A stretch of 64,000 nucleotides of DNA from Sapria himalayana (GCA_029783825.1 JAREIK010002991.1:1191137-1255136), one strand, 5' to 3'. Positions 23,101-34,874 are shown, counted from the first letter of the stretch. The notes: generated by a model not told the origin, from the letters alone. Numbers and translations: made by a program.

Positions 23101-24879
23101 ATTATGCTCGACATCTTAGACTGTACATGATAGGTAGACTTATAATTTTTATTGATGTAAAATATTAAGATTTTTATAAATGGAATATGATAGAATTGAG
23201 TAGTAATCAGTATCTAAATACTGAGACAGCTTGCTTCTAATCAACAGTCCATTTTGTTATTTCTCTCTCGCTATCTAAATAGAAAAGTTATTATCTTTAA
23301 ATATGGTATTTATGTCCGTGCTCGGAGCATCATCATTTCTACCATCATACTTAATATCGTAGTATGCAAAGAGGTTAGTCAATTTCTTATGAATGAATCT
23401 TTCAAGTTAGCTTTTCAGGTTCATGCATGAGAATATGTATTTTTAAAATTTATTTTCATCTTAAGTTTAAGGGCTATGTTGGCAGTCAGACAATAAAGAG
23501 ATAGAATCGTAGACTAATACTTTTAAGTAATTGGTTTTCATCTTTATAATCATATTGCTAAGTGCCGGGTCATGTCTAAATTTTCTAAAGATGTTAATGA
23601 TGTTGTTTATGCACTTAAGTGTAATATAAGTTGTGCGAGTATTAACTGACGAACATCTGTTTGGTGTGCCATAAAAAAATTTAAAAATTTTATAAATAAA
23701 ATTTTTGTTGCATAATCAGTATCATCAATAATAAGTTTATTTTTTTTATTATTCATATAGTCAGATTTTATATATTCATATCTGACATATGACTTCAACA
23801 TAAGGTATGTGCAATACCAACAGTGTCTCATATTCAATTAGAATTTATTCTTCTTTAGATCTATATTCAAACATGAACTTGTCTGTGAGGTATATGAAGA
23901 AATTTTAGTGAGCTACATATTTTTCTAAATTGGTTGAAATAATCATTATTCTCGCTTGTACTGTGAGGTTAATTACGTGATATATGTATCTAATATAAAA
24001 AATCTTTCCGAATGGTCTATATTTAATCGTTCTAACAAATATATTAATGATTATTTCATTATCAGATTCATTATTAAATATAATATTATATATTTTATTT
24101 TGAATATTATATTCTCTAAAAATTTTTATTATGCACTCATAAATGGTCAGGTCATAATTTGGATAGAGAATTTTTGAGAATCCTAATATTTTTTTTTTAA
24201 ATTTAGTATTTATTTAGAATCTATTTAGTTAATGATAAAACAATGTTAAGATGTATCGTTGTAACTAGTCAAGATATCGGACATCATAGATATCACTCCA
24301 CTATAATGCTTAAATTTATTAAGCACCCTGATGGCATGTTGTTGCTCTAGGACGATCTAATATGCATATTCACAAAAGTATATAGAATTCCACAAGTATT
24401 TGTCACACATATTTACTACATTTCCTATGCTCTGTCATAAATTAATATATATATATGTGTGTGTGTGTGTATGTATATATATATATATACTAAATGAGTG
24501 TGTGTGGGTGTGTGTGGGTGTGTGTGGGTGGGTGTGTTTGTGTGTGTGTGTTGTCCAACTTTCCTGTGCTCTTTATTTGATCCATCTTCTCCAAATTTAT
24601 TTATTTTTTTGCTTTTTTTTTTGTTTGTTTTTTGTTCTCTCGACTTTTTTCCCTACCCCCAAGCTTCTTTTATGGTCTTTGATTGCAGTCAATCAGATGG
24701 TGGTCGACAGTATTGTAATTTTGAGGAACGCAAAAATTGACATGTTCAATGGCAGGATCCGCGTCGCCATTGACCAATGGGGACGCATTGAAGTCGATAC
24801 ACAGAAAACTGAATTTCCTGTCAATAATGGCAATGATGTGTCTGCGGTGGAGTATGAGTTAGTATCAGTCACCAAGTGA
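17105..24879 (+). CDS. OB-fold nucleic-acid-binding protein, At4g28440-like (two exons, complete)
   Basis: Exon 1 (17105-17315) and exon 2 (24689-24879) join to a 133-aa protein. Joining at AAA|GTTTGG (17315/17316) and GATTGCAG|TC (24688/24689) restores one codon across the junction. It also gives the exact residue spacing I recall for plant At4g28440-type proteins between the strand motifs VIFTAR and VILRNAKIDMF. Other family landmarks are LTPGTNRYNLRVKV at about 20-33, IAECYVADKTGKVIF at about 50-64, and the C-terminal VEYELV. The single OB-fold resembles SSB/hSSB-type single-strand nucleic-acid-binding domains; the plant function is poorly known. ATG 17105 is chosen because the frame upstream lacks another ATG. 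The region normally reading DLMKPG is NQMVVD here, so the conserved PG is lost. The intron is 7,373 bp. Start, stop, splice sites and frame look functional. Confidence 0.86.
17316..17919 (+). other. Intron 1 of the OB-fold gene, low-copy start
   Basis: Apart from the CT repeat, this first 600 bp of the intron has mixed composition and no transposon signature. The rest of the intron, to 24688, is annotated separately as repeats. Confidence 0.5.
17321..17362 (+). repeat. (CT)n microsatellite just inside the intron
   Basis: ctctctctctcactctctct-type sequence begins five bases after the donor GT of the OB-fold intron. A second, longer CT block begins directly after the stop codon of exon 2 (24880). 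Confidence 0.85.
17920..18275. mobile_element. Truncated second copy of the 690-1719 TIR element
   Basis: It begins ctaagaagcacggacacggac, as the first copy does, followed by the same gatacggcaggatacggg and AT-rich tataaataatatt stretches. The minisatellite, the G-box palindrome and the right inverted repeat are absent. No target duplication can therefore be assigned. It lies in the intron of the OB-fold gene. Confidence 0.75.
18280..19260. repeat. Directly repeated LTR-like segment in the intron
   Basis: The block 18345-18500 (aagttgtaatccttataataaaagtgataatattaatattcat then attggtaggcctctaaat, summarised by its short motifs) reappears at 19105-19225 (agtcgtaattgtgataataaaag, attaggcttttgaatg). 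The copies are 0.7 kb apart in the same direction. Each has an AATAAA-like signal, so they may be two damaged LTRs, but no PBS or coding sequence lies between them. Confidence 0.45.
19260..22200. other. AT-rich intron sequence without recognised feature
   Basis: Almost 3 kb of very T-rich sequence inside the OB-fold intron. I see no open frame with family similarity, no terminal repeats and no GC-rich element ends. Between 21900 and 22200 composition rises slightly, with gccctacacaatgc and ctaggctggcctag phrases that may be an old hAT end. Confidence 0.5.
22227..24320 (-). mobile_element. Truncated, decayed copy of the hAT transposon in the OB-fold intron
   Basis: It starts tagtggtgtcaaatgg, close to the family end, followed by the GC-rich subterminal zone (gctcggcctagccc, gctcggcacggc). 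The minus-strand coding relic follows: residues near 23837-23607 read RHCWYCTYLMLKSYV and LIIDDTDYATKI, matching RHRWNYTYLMLESCV and LIVDDTDWDSGI of the near-intact copy. Similarity stops at about 24315 (cggacatcatagatatcactcc), before the zinc-finger end and the second terminus. All frames are broken, so it is much older than the 3224-7447 copy. Confidence 0.8.
24448..24552. repeat. (AT)n/(GT)n compound microsatellite
   Basis: Runs of tatata, gtgtgtgt and gtgtgtgg form a compound simple repeat about 150 bp before the exon 2 acceptor. The valine/cysteine-rich open frame over it is an artefact. Confidence 0.9.
24689..24879 (+). CDS. Exon 2 of the At4g28440-like OB-fold gene
   Basis: The acceptor TTTGATTGCAG follows a T-rich tract at 24590-24660, a good plant 3' splice site. 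The exon carries the strongest family block (IVILRNAKIDMFNGRIRVAIDQWGRIEV, read here as two adjoining motifs) and ends with VEYELVSVTK and TGA at 24877-24879. Frame continuity upstream of 24689 exists only by chance through GT-repeat intron sequence and is not coding. Confidence 0.85.
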
Positions 24880-25010
24880 CTCTCTCTCTTACTCTCTCTC
24901 TCTCTATATATATATATCTCTATAACTCTCATATCTCTTCCAATCTCTCTCTCCCTCTCTCAATCTCTCTCTCTCTCTCTCTCTCCATTGTCTCTGTCGC
25001 TCTCTGTGTG
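24880..25010 (+). repeat. (CT)n-rich 3' UTR tract of the OB-fold gene
   Basis: Long ctctctct runs broken by a short (AT)n stretch start immediately after the stop codon and run for about 130 bp. They would lie in the 3' UTR if transcription continues past the tandem repeat at 25168. Confidence 0.8.
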
Positions 25011-25167
25011 TTTGTGTGTGCTCTTGCCAAATTAAGCTGTGTTTGTAACTGTTGTCTGTCGAATTTTCTCACTTTGGCTTGCACGATGTTGAGATGCTTG
25101 ATGGGTTCTCTCCTTCCCATGTGTTGAACTCGAACTCTCTTTTTGCTTGTTGATGTGCAGCAGCTTT

Positions 25168-25312
25168 TTTATCCTCTTGTGTGCTTATGTAGGAGAAATA
25201 TAAATGCCTTTTTATCCTCTTGTGTGCTTATGTAGGAGAAATATAAATGCCTTTTTATCCTCTTGTGTGCTTATGTAGGAGAAATATAAATGCCTTTTTT
25301 ATCCTCTTGTGA
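25168..25312 (+). repeat. 43-bp tandem repeat, about 3.3 copies, with poly(A)-signal-like motif
   Basis: The unit cctttttatcctcttgtg plus tgcttatgtaggagaaatataaatg is repeated three times almost without change, and a partial fourth copy follows. Each unit has aatataaatg, a near match to a plant near-upstream poly(A) element. It lies about 290 bp past the stop codon of the OB-fold gene and may contain its 3' ends. Confidence 0.88.
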
Positions 25313-25434
25313 ATGAGCATGGCAAAGGAGTTTGTGAGATTTGGAGAGGCAAAAATGCTCCTCCAGTGGTATTTGACAAACCCAAATTGCTCTTGAATCG
25401 TTGTGCTTGTCTAGACATATATTTATATACACAT

Positions 25435-25525
25435 ATGTATGTGTGTGTGTGTGTGCGTGCATGGTGTATGTGTGTGGGTGTGTATGTATGCATGGTGTAT
25501 GTGTGTGGATGTGCATGTGGTTGGC
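25435..25525. repeat. (GT)n-rich microsatellite with internal duplication
   Basis: gtgtgtgtgtgtgcgtgc is followed by two copies of atggtgtatgtgtgtggg/ga. This is a simple repeat; the open frames across it are not genes. Confidence 0.85.
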
Positions 25526-26109
25526 ATAGATATATTTGGACGTGAAAAATTTCACGTCCATCATGAAAATTCTGAAATAAAACTTTTGCTAACATAGAAT
25601 GCTACTAATGTGCAAAATCGGGCTTCCATAAACAAAGGTTTTTTTGATTAGTTCCTTTCCCTCAATCAAATGTCAAGGCTTGGTTAAATTTTCTCGTGGC
25701 AGATCAAAGTGGAGATGTGGGTATTGTTGTATTTTTAAAACATTGATTTTCTAAATGATAAATATTTTTTCTAGAAACATAATTAATCCTATTGTGTGCA
25801 AAATATGAATGAGCCAATAACTAGTCGAAGGTGGTTTTGGAGAATAAAAAGAAAGAATAAAAAAATTGAATTTATAATGTAATGATTTTTGTTCTGAAAA
25901 TCTAATTTAATTTATATTTCTTAAATATGTGGTTGTAATTCTCGTGGGTGTGTTTATAGCCAAAATTTCAAAAAAAAATTATAAAAATTTTATGCATATA
26001 CAAATATTTCGTTTATACGAGCTTTGTGATTTTTTGTGTATTTGTTTTTTGTTTAATTATATAATTTATTAAATTTTCTAAATATTTATCTAGATTATTT
26101 GGACAAACT

Positions 26110-26660
26110 TTGTCTAGTATTTACCCTAGAATTCAATCCCTCAAAAAGAGTGATCAGCAGATCCGCTCACAAAGCTCAGCTTACTTAGGCAAAGGAATTG
26201 ATCATAGATTGTACGAGCTATAAAGTCAGGCCTCCTGAGTTTGGGAGGGGATGAGACAAAAGGATTTTTGCCCCTGAGCTCTGCCAGGCACTAGACTTAG
26301 CAACAACATTGTTGCTCATTCTAAGCACCCCATAATTTTCAAATTTATAAGAGATAAACAAATTAGATTGGTAAGATGCATGAGTGATGACATACTGTTT
26401 GTCATCCAATGTGAGTAATCAGTAGTCAATTTGACAAAGTAATCATAAAGAAGATAAGAGTCGTCCACAACTATGAGAAAAATCTCACCATCATTTGTCT
26501 CCCTTTCATGTTGAGTTCCTTTTAATATAGTGGGTTTTCTCTTAAGAATATAACAAGATCTCTTAATATGTCCTTTCTTTTCATAGTGATAATATTCAAT
26601 CTCACAAAATTTATTTCTAAAATTCCCATTAAATGTACTTTCTCCAACTTCAATAAAATA
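26110..26660 (-). pseudogene. Ty1/copia gag zinc-knuckle and protease-region relic
   Basis: On the minus strand from 26610, EIEYYHYEKKGHIKRSCYIL matches the copia gag zinc knuckle CHYC.KKGHIKRDC with both first cysteines replaced by tyrosine. It is followed by a spacer and DGEIFLIVVDDS. Further down, the equivalent of the W.LDSGAS protease start is broken. Flanking DNA is AT-rich and no LTRs were found close by. Confidence 0.6.
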
Positions 26661-28041
26661 GGCTTAGGGCAAGGAAGTATAACATTGAGATAATCTTTTT
26701 ATTTCTTCATCTAAAATGATTCCATTAAGATTCTCATGATCAAATCATTGGGGAAAATTGATGGATTGATTTCTAAATTACTTTTTTGTTAGATATATAT
26801 TAGTCTGGCAGTACACTAAAAATTATAATTTTTCAAAACTAATATGAGTTTTTTTTTTGTTTGTATAAGTTGCCCTCTTTAATAAAAACAAATTCTATTT
26901 ATAATTTGGTTTTTATTAAACATTTTAATTAAATTTTTTATATCTAAAAATTCGATAATTATTCTCGAAAATTCTAACAATGAGTCTGCATATATTCAAT
27001 TGAAATTGCACAATAATAGTTTATGTATATGTTTCATCATGATATTTCCAATATAAATCAAACATATTAAAATAGATATGTTAATTTACAAATTATAACT
27101 GCAAATTAAAGTTTAATATATCTTAAATACTTATTCACCCTTCCAAAAATATGACATAATTTCACACATCGATAACTACATTTGAATCTAAGATTTTTTA
27201 TGACTTTTGGATAGTTGTTCTCGAAAACTTATATTTATCACAAACATCATATGCCATCAAGAGCATGATCAATATGGTAATCCTGGACATAATAGAGGAA
27301 ATAGTTCCTACCTAAAAGAATGTATATCTTGAGAAATGTCTCTCCTTTTATCAAGGAAGAAATGTTACTAAAAGTAGCTAAGTTTTTTTTTTATATTCGG
27401 TTATTGGATAAAAATGTCATGTTGCTCTTTTTTTTTTTTATTTAAGTGCATTTTCAACATATTAGAAAGATGTTCCCTCTCATTTGTAGTGATTCTGGTC
27501 TTCACTCTCTTTTTTTTGTTTTGTTTTTAAAATGGAAAATTACTCTCCGTTTTTGGTCTATCACACAACTTGACTGCAAAAAAAAAAAAAAAAAAAAAAA
27601 CAAAACAAAAAAGCAAAAAAAAAAAAAAGAAGAAGATTTGATTAAATAATATAAAATATATAAATTTAAAATAATAAACACTTACCGATGTTTAATTAAT
27701 AAAAAAACAAATATAAAACTAAAAATTAATGAAAACTTTATGTGATACCAATTGACAAAAAAAAAAAAAACAATACAACATAAAAAAATCAAGAAGAAAG
27801 CAAAATTGGATAAGTTGAGAAAATTGAATAAACTAATACTAGAGATGGGTGGGAATAATGGAGAAGGATAACTCAACTACAAATTGACAACAATTAGTGT
27901 GGCATGCTGGTATCAAGAATTTCATAATTACAATAATTTTGAGAGAAAGAGAGAGAGAGAGCACATGTGACATATATATACATATACACATACACATATA
28001 GATAATTATTTGTAAAAAAATCGTGTATATATTATTGAGTA
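26660..28041. other. AT-rich intergenic sequence with poly(A) tracts
   Basis: No gene is recognised. An A-rich low-complexity tract occupies 27579-27630 and another A run lies near 27760. A GA and AT/AC simple repeat lies at 27945-28000. Confidence 0.5.
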
Positions 28042-29136
28042 TGACAACATTGAGGACACTAGAGGCCAAATTTGATTTGTTTTGTGGTTTGATTTAGTAA
28101 TTCTTAATTTAAATGGCAAAATATAATTATTATTTTAAATATGTAATTTTTTTTCATCCACTTATTATTAATTATTATTTTTAGTTTTTTTTGTAGGCAA
28201 GGTATACGATGAAATAAGAATGTGGAATAATTTTACATGTTTGAGAAAATGAGAAACTTTATATTTTTTTATTGACACTTGCATGGTGCCTAAGGGATGT
28301 TATGTTCCAGACAAAGAGGAAATGTTCCAGACAAAAATGAGACACAATAATAAAATGTTTTTCCACATATTGATTTGTTCTAGAATCACAAATAAACAAT
28401 GTTGGAGTTACATAACTAAAACAATAGAAAGTACATTTTTGAAAATTCATAATCAACAAAAATAGTGTTGAAGTTATATAATACAATTTTTTTCCGAGTA
28501 CAAAAAATTAATAAAGAGTTTCATTATTTCAAAGAAAGTTGTTATAATCATCTTTCTCACTTTTGTTATTTTCTTTTCTCTCATAGGTCGCAAAAAAAGC
28601 TATTCCAGAAATGTTCATGATGATATTGTGAAACGTTTTCACATAAACTCTCCTATTCGGTTGAAACGTTTTATTTTATAGGGTTTTATATTCTAGAAAT
28701 TCATGTTCTTGGATCATAATGGAGTTTTTGTGTGTTAATCATTATACAAAATATTTATATGTGTGAATAAGTCTTTAATATATTTTTTGATTCGTATAAG
28801 CAAGTTCAATTAGGCTATGAATTCTATGTTTAAAGTGTTGGAATGGGTTCTAAAATTAGTTGTGTTTATAGCATTGAACTTTATATTCGAACACAATATA
28901 AAGACTTAGTTGGAATTATTAAAAATAATTCAATAAATTTTAGAACTCAAATCTAATTGATTTTAATAAAAACTAAATTTGGCATAAATTTTTTTTGTAT
29001 CAATAGCGTACAATTTTACTACAAAAAATTTCTCATTCGGATTTTGAAAATATAAAACTTCTACTAAGCCAAACAAATTTAATACCCTAAAAATTTATTT
29101 TTATAATTACCACTGACCCCAAGATTTTTCCCGACA
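28042..29136 (+). mobile_element. 5' LTR of an old Ty1/copia element
   Basis: The segment shares ordered blocks with 38643-39540: a gatttgttttgtggtttgattta block near 28080 (gtagtttgatttgattta in the other), gtaggcaaggtatac / ataggtaaagtacct, a tgttggagttaca block, and a ctctcataggtcg...gttgttcc-like block. It ends ccgaca, and a primer-binding site begins three bases later. A start at tgacaacattgagg (28042) is inferred by comparison with tgttggatatatttgag in the other copy. The divergence between the two LTRs is high, so the insertion is old. Confidence 0.65.
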
Positions 29137-29139
29137 ATT

Positions 29140-29156
29140 CGTATCAAAGCAGGTTC
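29140..29156 (+). other. Copia primer-binding site (initiator tRNA-Met), degenerate
   Basis: cgtatcaaagcaggttc resembles the usual tggtatcagagccaggtt sequence complementary to initiator tRNA-Met. It lies directly after the proposed LTR end at 29136. Confidence 0.6.
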
Positions 29157-30649
29157 CTAACATCAACAATTAGTGTTGAGCTATTGTTGAGGATGTCCTC
29201 AAGTGATTCCGACATGGTATCAAGTCTATTCAATATTATCAAACTAATATTAGAATATTCTATTATAGCTAAAGTGATATTAGAGATGAATTGGGATATT
29301 TTTGCCTGTGAGCTGTATATTTGATTGAATTTGACTTTGGTGATCAAGGGTAATCACTCATTGATAATAAAGTTAAATTCAATTGCCTATTCCATTTGAA
29401 AAATGGAATATGTGATTATATTAGTGTCAATCATCCATATGGCTCTATGATTGGAAAACCAAAACTTAAAACAAAGAGCCCAAAATTAGGAAGAGTTGCA
29501 TTTTAAAGATGTCTCTGCCATCCAACAATGAATAAATATTGATAGTTATCACCATATTTTTGATGAAATTAGGGAAAAAAATGATAGAAACTAGAGTCTA
29601 TGAGTTAAAATTATATGTTTAAAAATAAAATATTACTAATTAGGAATATAGTTAATTTAATAATCTAGAATGGAAATCAAATATCATTACATTAACCTTC
29701 TAAGAGATGGCGAATCATTAGTTTTTGTGAACATGTACTTGGAAGATAAATTACTTCCTTGCTTACCACTTGGCTCGCTTTCGAATAATTGATATCACTT
29801 TGTGATTTTTTAAACACGTCATTACATAGAGGTATTGTCTCAATAAATGTTATCTCCAAAAATTTGTTGACCAAAAAATAGGGAAAAAAAAGAAAAAAAA
29901 TCTCATGGTATCCCTTTTTTTAGAGTTGTGGTAGGAGCACCACTGGGCATATATAGTGAAAAAAGAATATAATTTTCCAAATAAAAGTCAAGAAATCAAA
30001 AAATAATCAAATATTATCACTATAATAAGTTAACACATATCAAAAGAGATTATTATTCTCGGGAGAGATCACAATAAGAGTGTTCTAGAGGAAATAGACT
30101 ATGATGAGATGTTGACATCACCTTGGAAGGTAACATCATGCTTGTTAGCATTGATAATTTCATCAAGCCAGTGAGTCAGAATAGTGCTTAGATGATTGAT
30201 TCAAAAAGTTTATTTCTCATCACTCCTCATATTGAGTTTTTAAATACATATATACCTGATGATTATGGCATAATAAAGATGAGCAATATATAATAAGACT
30301 TTATATATATTAGGTATATGAGTGATTAGTGGACATATGTACACTAGATATTAGTTGGTGCTAAGAAATGTCTATCACATATCAGACATTTGTGTGAACC
30401 TGATGTCCATAGGCATGTTAGATGACATGTGATACATGAGTCAATTCAATAGTTATTGTTGGTGGAAACTAATCAATTTCTTATTTGTCATCGTGAGAGG
30501 TAAGAATGAGAGCATGCCTTATATTACTCAATAAAAAATGTAGAGATCAAATAAATGTTATTCACCATAAGAGTAATATTAGACTCTTGCACATGAGACT
30601 TTGTCAAGTGAGTGAGAACGACCTTATCCCGCAAGCTAGAAAAAAAATA

Positions 30650-32660
30650 TATATATTTTGACTTCAAATTCTCTCTTGATTCATGTATGGCCTATATCGC
30701 TAGAAAAAATTGATAGAGTATCATTTCACTCTATTTTCCCATTGAGGAAATCAAATATGATATTGTGCATACTGATGTTAGCTATATGTAAAGATGAGTA
30801 CTTAGTGAGGATCTTTAAGTTGTGATTTTCATTAATGAACACTCTAGTAAGGTATAAGCATATATATTAAAAAAAAATCAAGTGTTTCATATCTTTAAAA
30901 TTTTCTACACCAAAGTTGTGAGATAGACTGGTAGGAAGATGATCTCTATATGTTCTGATAATGTGAGATAATACAAGGGTCTATTTGAAAGATAATGAGT
31001 ATCCCATGATATTAGACTTGAAAAGATGCCATCAAAGATGCTTAAAGTATGAAGTAAGCTTTATTACACACATCTTTCCAAATAATTTAGTAGAGAAGCT
31101 ATTGGGTACCATTATTAATTTAATTAACATGTATCTTACTTTTGGACTAGATTGATATGTTGCTAATAAAATATAATTGGGAAAGATATCTACTATGAAC
31201 TTGAGGAGATATTTTTTTAAAGCTTTCATTCACAACTTAAAAGGTAAAAATTCAAAATTGAATGATATTGCATGTTCATACATCTTTCTTGGCTATAAAC
31301 TTGATGAGTTTGGGTACGCACCATGAAACTTGAGAGCCATGAAGCTTGTTCAGAGTAGAGAAGTGACTTTTTTGAAAGAGAGATCTATTGATGACACTCA
31401 TTTGATTAGGAGGATAATGAACCTTTAGAGATCCTTATTTGCATAGATTTGATATCTCTTCTTTTCATAGTTTAAATTGATCAATATGGAGTAATTGAGT
31501 AGTCATTTCATGATTCAATTCTCTAGTATATGCTAGTTGAGGAGATGAATGAAATTTTATATGGAACTCGGCAAGACCTAGTTCTCCCAGATGATACATT
31601 TCTAGTTGAACTGAGAATATCTGCTAGTCCTTACTAGCTATCATCTAGTTTTTGTGATTATTCATTACTAATGGATTTTTATGAACTCGAGATATTTTAA
31701 GAAGTCATCCCATTGAACTTTGTAAAAAGAGATAAAACCTTTTTATATCAACTAGACTTACTATTTGGTACTTTTACCTAAAAAGAAGCAAACTCTGAAA
31801 AATAAACGACTCTTCAATCTAAAGCCTAGCATGATGACTATTAACTAAAATATAATGACTGATTAATATACTAAATGGGTTTAGTCAAAAAAAAAAAAGA
31901 ATTAATTTGGATGTGATATTTTTTATAGTATTGATGATATCTTCTATTCAAGTAGTTTTGAGTTTGGCTACTAATTTAGATTTAGAAATTAATTTACCCG
32001 ATGTAAAGATAACTTTTTTTCATGATGATCTTCATGGATCTCTTTAGATGGATCAACCTGACGGATTCAAAGTAAATGGAAAAAATATTTCATTTGCAAA
32101 TTAAAGAAGAGATTATATGGACTTAAAAAAGCTCCTTTGCAGTGGTCCAATTATTTTTATTCATTAATAAATTCTCATGAGTTTTAGTATATTTTTTGTG
32201 ACCAATATATATTCATCATTCATCAGTCATGTGATGACAAACTTATACTTTTATTTTATGTTGATAACACATTAATTATTGGATGTAATTGAGCACGTAT
32301 TGATAAGTTGAAGTATTAAAGTTGGTAAAAGTTTGTTCTATGAATGATTTTGGCCTTATCATGCAAGCTATAAGGATGAGCATAATTCCTTTAGAAGTTA
32401 TATATGAAAGAGGCCAAGTCAGTATCAAACCTTTTAGTCAAAAATTTTAAACTAAATATTGAGCTTTATCTGAAGATTGATGAATAAAATAGAAATATGA
32501 GTTGTGTTTCTCATGACTTTATTGTTGACAATCTTATGTATGATATAGTCTATACAAGATCATATATAATACACATTATTATTATTGTCAAACATTTTCT
32601 CTTGGATTGGGTAGATATTGGTAGGTCTACCCAAGTTTTGGGCATACCACTTTTATTTTT
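30650..32660 (+). pseudogene. Ty1/copia pol relic: integrase and reverse transcriptase
   Basis: Broken frames on the plus strand read FLGYKLDEFGYAP near 31285, then VQSREVTFLKERSIDD near 31350, as in the C-terminal part of copia integrase. From 31960 come ATNLDLEIN, MDQPDGFKV, CKLKKRLYGLKKAPLQW, LLFYVDNTLIIGCN (the YVDD box with D to N in the second aspartate) and SMNDFGLIMQ, all in RT order. Near 32530, NLMYDIVYTRSYI matches SLMYAMVCTRPDI just before RNase H. Many stops and shifts are present. The relic breaks off at about 32660 and its continuation is at 38370. Confidence 0.85.
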
Positions 32661-33569
32661 GAAGTTTAGTTTAATTTAAATTTAATGTATTGTTATATTT
32701 TTTATGTGTGAGTTTTATTTAATTAATTTATGGATCGTTAGGGTGCTTATATTAATAGTACTCTAATAGTTTTATTAAATAAAATAGAAATAGAAAAACA
32801 TAAAGAAAAAAAAGGTTTTTTTGAAAGTGTGGTGAGCACAACACTTGGAAAATTGGGACAACCCTATTTTTCAAAATGAAAAATGGGCTATCCCCATTTT
32901 TTATTATATAAAAAAAAAGATTTAATGATGTGTGTTGCATGAAAACAAAAAGATTCTCCGCAATGGGTTATCTAAGCTATCCAGGTGTTTACTATGCCTT
33001 TTTCCTCTTATTGTAAGGTTTTTCTAAAAAAAAAACATTACACATGGTATTCTGCCAACAAATTTTTGTGAGGTTTGAATGAGCTAGTTATTTCTTCTAA
33101 TATTTTCTATATATGAGGGTATGATAAAAAATTGTTCGATGTTTGTGAATTGTTTATGCGGAGGATGTAGGTAGGACATGTAGCATTCATACAAAAGGTG
33201 TGTGATATTCATTCAGTATTAGTGCAATGTTCATGTGGTATACATGTGAAGGATGTGCAAGTGTTCGTGTGGTGCTTGGGTACTAAATATTATACTGGAA
33301 ATACAAATTGAATATCAAAGTGTTTTATTTCATTTTAGCGTATAAACATTAAACATGATTGTTTGTGTATTCATATGTTATACAAGTTTGGGCAAAATAT
33401 ATTATTTTTATTTAGTGTGTGTGTGTGTGTTGAGCTTAGTTTTGGGAAGAATATATATAAATATAAATAAATAATATATATATATATATTGCTGTATATG
33501 TAATTTATTTTTTGATAATCTGTTTGTATAACCAAATGTTTCTGGTTTAATATTTTCATATAAGTGCAG

Positions 33570-33614
33570 GAAAGGAAATATTACGAGGCCGAGGATGCAG
33601 CAGTAACACAATAA
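33570..33614 (+). other. Possible last coding exon of an unrecognised gene
   Basis: A good acceptor (tttcatataagtgcag) precedes a short GC-richer frame ERKYYEAEDAAVTQ followed by TAA. About 400 bp of mixed-composition, non-repetitive sequence follows, like a 3' UTR. I do not recognise the peptide, and no upstream exon was found. It could be a captured gene fragment or chance. Confidence 0.25.
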
Positions 33615-34159
33615 CGGAGGTCCTACTGACCGGTCAGCGGAACGAAATTTTTGGAGCAGAGCTTGACCCGTCTCATGATCCGACCCGCTCTGGTTAAATG
33701 AACTGATATAATTTTTTTTTATAAAATATTTTGTAATTTTAATTATGGGTTGCTATTTTTGGGCTCGAGGAACTGTTCATAGTCTTCTTATCTCTCTCTT
33801 TGTGATTTATCATGACTGTTTTGTGCTGCATATTGTAAGACAACTTTTTGTTGGTTTAATCTATAACGCACAAGCATTTTCTAGTAGACGTAGCTAGTCA
33901 TACTGAGCGAATAGCCAACCACGTTATTTCTGGTATTTTATTTCTCGTTTTTTATTCTGCTGTGGTTGGATTGCTAGATTGGATATATATTGCTTATTTT
34001 TATGTTATTCTTGTTATCTTCTGAATCTTAATGTCACTACCGTGAAAGCGCAATTGCTCAACATATATATATAGTGTGTGGTTGTGATATGTTAAATTTC
34101 AAAATTGTTAATATTATATATATTTGACATAATGTATATTTATACATGGCCGGTATTTA

Positions 34160-34172
34160 TAGATTGATAGAT

Positions 34173-34208
<36 letters not shown>

Positions 34209-34237
34209 AATAAATTATATATTTGGGCATATTCATA

Positions 34238-34275
<38 letters not shown>
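34160..34275. repeat. (AT)n and (GT)n microsatellites
   Basis: A gatagata start leads into a pure (AT)n run at about 34167-34203, and a (GT)n run of about 34 bp follows at 34241-34275. Confidence 0.9.
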
Positions 34276-34276
<1 letters not shown>

Positions 34277-34874
34277 TAGATAGATTGGAATATATATATG
34301 TATATATTTTGGATAGAATATATTTGTGAAATCCAAAATACATTGGAATCTGTCATGTTATGTTAAAGTTAACTATATAATTTTAAAATATTTGAAATCA
34401 TAAATAAAATTAAAAAACACATTTTTAGACCAAAAATTCATTTTAAAATATTTCTTAGATTTTGGGCAGCATCTTGATCGATCCCCAATATATATCACTA
34501 GGCTATATTGAAATTATTCCTTAGATTTTTTTAGGATATATCATCTATATTTGTAAATAGGAGGGTGAAGATTTATTCTTCTAAAAAAGACATATTCTGA
34601 TATAGCCATTAAGTTACATTGAAGGATATCAACCTCATATTATGTAATAAATTTTGTTGGGGGAATAATTTCATATCAATCCAAACTACAAAAGCTTGTA
34701 TCATTGTATTTAATGTTCATATTGCTGAACATCATGTATATTTTGGTAGCTGATAATGATATGTAAATGTGAAAATGAAGCTAATATATGTTTATTTCAT
34801 AATTTTGTTGTTTTGAAGACTTTTGATAAATAATCATGAAATGTATGAGTTTTTGGAGGTATTTAATCAGCATG

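Noticed and set aside
24400..24688. Upstream extension of the OB-fold exon 2 frame
   Set aside because: It runs through GT microsatellite and T-rich intron DNA; the acceptor at 24688 and the join to exon 1 explain the gene better.
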